This document shows, one piece after another, positions 62,105 to 64,000 of a stretch of DNA of 64,000 nucleotides (positions are counted from its first letter, which is position 1; each line of letters begins with the position of its first letter). Location: the NCBI RefSeq assembly GCF_029263665.1, contig NZ_JAJUFQ010000006.1, positions 1-64,000 of the forward strand. Direction: 5' to 3'. The notes under the pieces are model-generated. The model was given only the letters and a program-made list of their open reading frames with translations, was not told where the DNA came from and did not search any database. Source of the DNA: Halomonas sp. (GTDB lineage Bacteria > Pseudomonadota > Gammaproteobacteria > Pseudomonadales > Halomonadaceae). The translations under genes and the position numbers were made by a program.

Positions 62105-64000
62105 ATGCTCCAACTGCGTGGTGCGCCCGCCCTTTCTGCCTTCCGTCATGCCAAGCTGCTGGCCACCCTGCGTGCATCCGTTCCCGAGATCACCGAACTG
62201 TACGCTGAATATGTACATTTCGTGGATGTTGAAGGTGATCTTGGCCCAGCGGAGCATGCTCTGCTCGAACAGCTCCTGGACTATGGTCCCAGCTATGCAG
62301 AAGAGCCGCTGACGGAAGGGCTGGCGGTATTGGTGGTTCCGCGTATTGGCACCCAGTCGCCCTGGTCCTCCAAGGCTACCGATATTGCCCATAACTGTGG
62401 ATTGACCCAGATCAGGCGACTGGAGCGTGGTATCGCCTATCGCATCTCGCTCAGAGGAACCCTGAAGGAAAGTCACTTCGAGGCCATTGTTGCCGGACTG
62501 CATGATCGCATGACCGAGACAGTGCTTGGTGATGCATCTGATGCTGCCCAACTGTTTGCCTACCATGAGCCTGCGCCTCTGGGCACGGTGGACATTCTCG
62601 AAGGCGGGCGCAATGCGCTGGAAGCGGCCAATGTCGAACTGGGGCTGGCCCTGGCCGAGGATGAAATCGACTATCTGATCGATGCCTTCGGTGAACTGGG
62701 GCGTAACCCGACCGATATTGAACTGATGATGTTCGCCCAGGCCAACTCCGAACATTGTCGCCACAAGATCTTCAATGCCGACTGGTTGATCGACGGGGAG
62801 CAGCAGACTCATTCGCTGTTCAAGATGATCAAGAACACTTTCGAGGCTTCTCCTGACGGTATTCTTTCTGCCTACAGCGATAATGCCGCTGTGATCGAAG
62901 GCAGTGACGCGCGGCGTTTCTTCGCTACGCCGCTGACAGGCAAGGATGGGGAGCGGGCCACCTATGGTGGAGAAGTTGAACCGATCCATATCCTGACCAA
63001 GGTCGAGACGCACAACCACCCGACGGCGATTGCACCTCACCCTGGTGCCGCTACCGGTGCAGGTGGTGAGATTCGCGATGAGGGCGCTACCGGTATCGGC
63101 GGCAAACCCAAGGCAGGCCTGACCGGTTTTACCGTCTCCAATCTGCGTATCCCCGAGTTTGTCCAGCCCTGGGAAGCTTTCGACTATGGCAAGCCCGAGC
63201 GCATCGTCAGCGCCCTGGACATCATGCTGGAAGGTCCCATCGGCGGTGCCGCGTTCAACAACGAATTCGGCCGCCCCAACCTGACGGGCTTCTTCCGTAC
63301 CTATGAGCAGGATGCCCTGGGAGCCAATGGCATCGAGCGTCGCGGCTACCATAAGCCGGTCATGATCGCGGGTGGTTACGGCAACATTCGTCAGGAACAT
63401 GTAGCCAAGGGCGAGATCCCCGTCGGCGGCAAGCTGATCGTGATGGGCGGCCCGGCCATGCTCATCGGCCTGGGTGGCGGTGCCGCGTCTTCCATGGCAT
63501 CAGGTTCCTCCAGTGCCGATCTTGATTTTGCCTCGGTGCAGCGTGACAACCCCGAGATCGAACGGCGGGCCCAGGAAGTCATCGACCGTTGCTGGGCGCT
63601 GGGAGAGCAGAACCCCATTTGCTTCATTCATGACGTGGGGGCAGGCGGCTTGTCCAACGCTCTGCCGGAACTGGTCAAGGATGGCGATCGTGGCGGCCTG
63701 TTCCAGCTGCGCGATGTTCCCAATGCCGAGCCGGGCATGAGCCCGTTGGAAATCTGGTGCAACGAGGCACAGGAGCGCTATGTGCTGGCGGTAGCTCCAG
63801 AGAACCTCGAACTGTTCGATGCCCTGTGCAAGCGTGAGCGTTGCCCCTATGCCGTGGTCGGCGAGGCTCAGCAGGCCCATCACCTGACCGTGGCCGATGG
63901 TCACTTCGACACACAGCCAGTTGATCTGCCGATGAGCGTGCTGTTCGGCAAACCGCCGAAGATGACCCGCGAATTTGAGCGCGAGACCCTGGAGCTGCCC
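62105..64000 (+). CDS. purL: Phosphoribosylformylglycinamidine synthase (3' end outside the window)
   Basis: PurL (large, single-chain form) makes FGAM from FGAR, glutamine and ATP in purine synthesis. The frame is open for 632 codons to the window edge, about half of the usual ~1300 residues. The N-terminal PurS-like part ([16 protein letters not shown], then [18 protein letters not shown]) and the linker are followed by the first synthase half: [19 protein letters not shown] near residue 215, [32 protein letters not shown] near 300, and [10 protein letters not shown] near 460. The glutaminase domain lies beyond the edge. The gene is divergent from mltF. Confidence 0.96.
   Translation, partial: MLQLRGAPALSAFRHAKLLATLRASVPEITELYAEYVHFVDVEGDLGPAEHALLEQLLDYGPSYAEEPLTEGLAVLVVPRIGTQSPWSSKATDIAHNCGLTQIRRLERGIAYRISLRGTLKESHFEAIVAGLHDRMTETVLGDASDAAQLFAYHEPAPLGTVDILEGGRNALEAANVELGLALAEDEIDYLIDAFGELGRNPTDIELMMFAQANSEHCRHKIFNADWLIDGEQQTHSLFKMIKNTFEASPDGILSAYSDNAAVIEGSDARRFFATPLTGKDGERATYGGEVEPIHILTKVETHNHPTAIAPHPGAATGAGGEIRDEGATGIGGKPKAGLTGFTVSNLRIPEFVQPWEAFDYGKPERIVSALDIMLEGPIGGAAFNNEFGRPNLTGFFRTYEQDALGANGIERRGYHKPVMIAGGYGNIRQEHVAKGEIPVGGKLIVMGGPAMLIGLGGGAASSMASGSSSADLDFASVQRDNPEIERRAQEVIDRCWALGEQNPICFIHDVGAGGLSNALPELVKDGDRGGLFQLRDVPNAEPGMSPLEIWCNEAQERYVLAVAPENLELFDALCKRERCPYAVVGEAQQAHHLTVADGHFDTQPVDLPMSVLFGKPPKMTREFERETLELP

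Overview
The window reads as chromosome of a moderately high-GC gammaproteobacterium, most likely Halomonas or another member of the Halomonadaceae. I infer this from the tadA / mltF / purL block at the right end (a gammaproteobacterial synteny), the style of the pca genes (pcaD-pcaC fused as pcaL) and the many solute transporters. No database search was possible, so names rest on motifs, lengths and context.

Layout. 0-3 kb: a TRAP transporter. 3-9 kb: AraC-type regulator with pobA, a DMT exporter, BenE and a LysR regulator. 9.2-19 kb: a type VI secretion cargo island (orphan vgrG, DUF4123 adaptor, VasX-like effector, then three tandem copies plus a remnant of a membrane-protein family that probably gives immunity). 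19-25.4 kb: five membrane or secreted proteins that I cannot name. 25.4-29.5 kb: a HAD phosphatase and a tripartite tricarboxylate (Tct) transporter. 30.2-34.6 kb: quiC, shikimate dehydrogenase, aroQ and a Gfo/Idh oxidoreductase. 34.6-40 kb (minus strand): a TIM-barrel isomerase, a ketosteroid-dehydrogenase-like flavoprotein, an AEC transporter and two IclR regulators. 40-50 kb: pcaB, pcaIJF, an AtoE-type transporter, pcaL, pcaQ, pcaHG. 50-64 kb: ordinary chromosome (FAH hydrolase, YiiX-like protein, acyltransferase, ada with a 2OG oxygenase, MocR regulator, GNATs, azoreductase, AhpD-like protein, tRNA-Thr, TesB, TadA, MltF, start of PurL).

How it works together. 4-Hydroxybenzoate (PobA) and quinate/shikimate-type compounds (shikimate dehydrogenase, AroQ, QuiC) both give protocatechuate. 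PcaHG, PcaB, PcaL, PcaIJ and PcaF then carry it to succinyl-CoA and acetyl-CoA, so the whole protocatechuate branch of the beta-ketoadipate pathway is encoded here. Six different transporter families sit in or beside these genes. The promoters are tied together by two operator types that I read directly: GTTCG-N5-CGAAC (before the TRAP, tctC, quiC, pcaB and pcaI genes) and TGGAAC-N3-GTTCCA-like (before tctC, quiC, the flavoprotein and one iclR gene). A PcaQ-type box lies before pcaHG.

A second window-wide feature is a set of at least 19 short imperfect tandem repeats with periods of 14, 15, 18 or about 20-21 bp. Nearly all sit at gene edges, and several duplicate a start or a stop codon.
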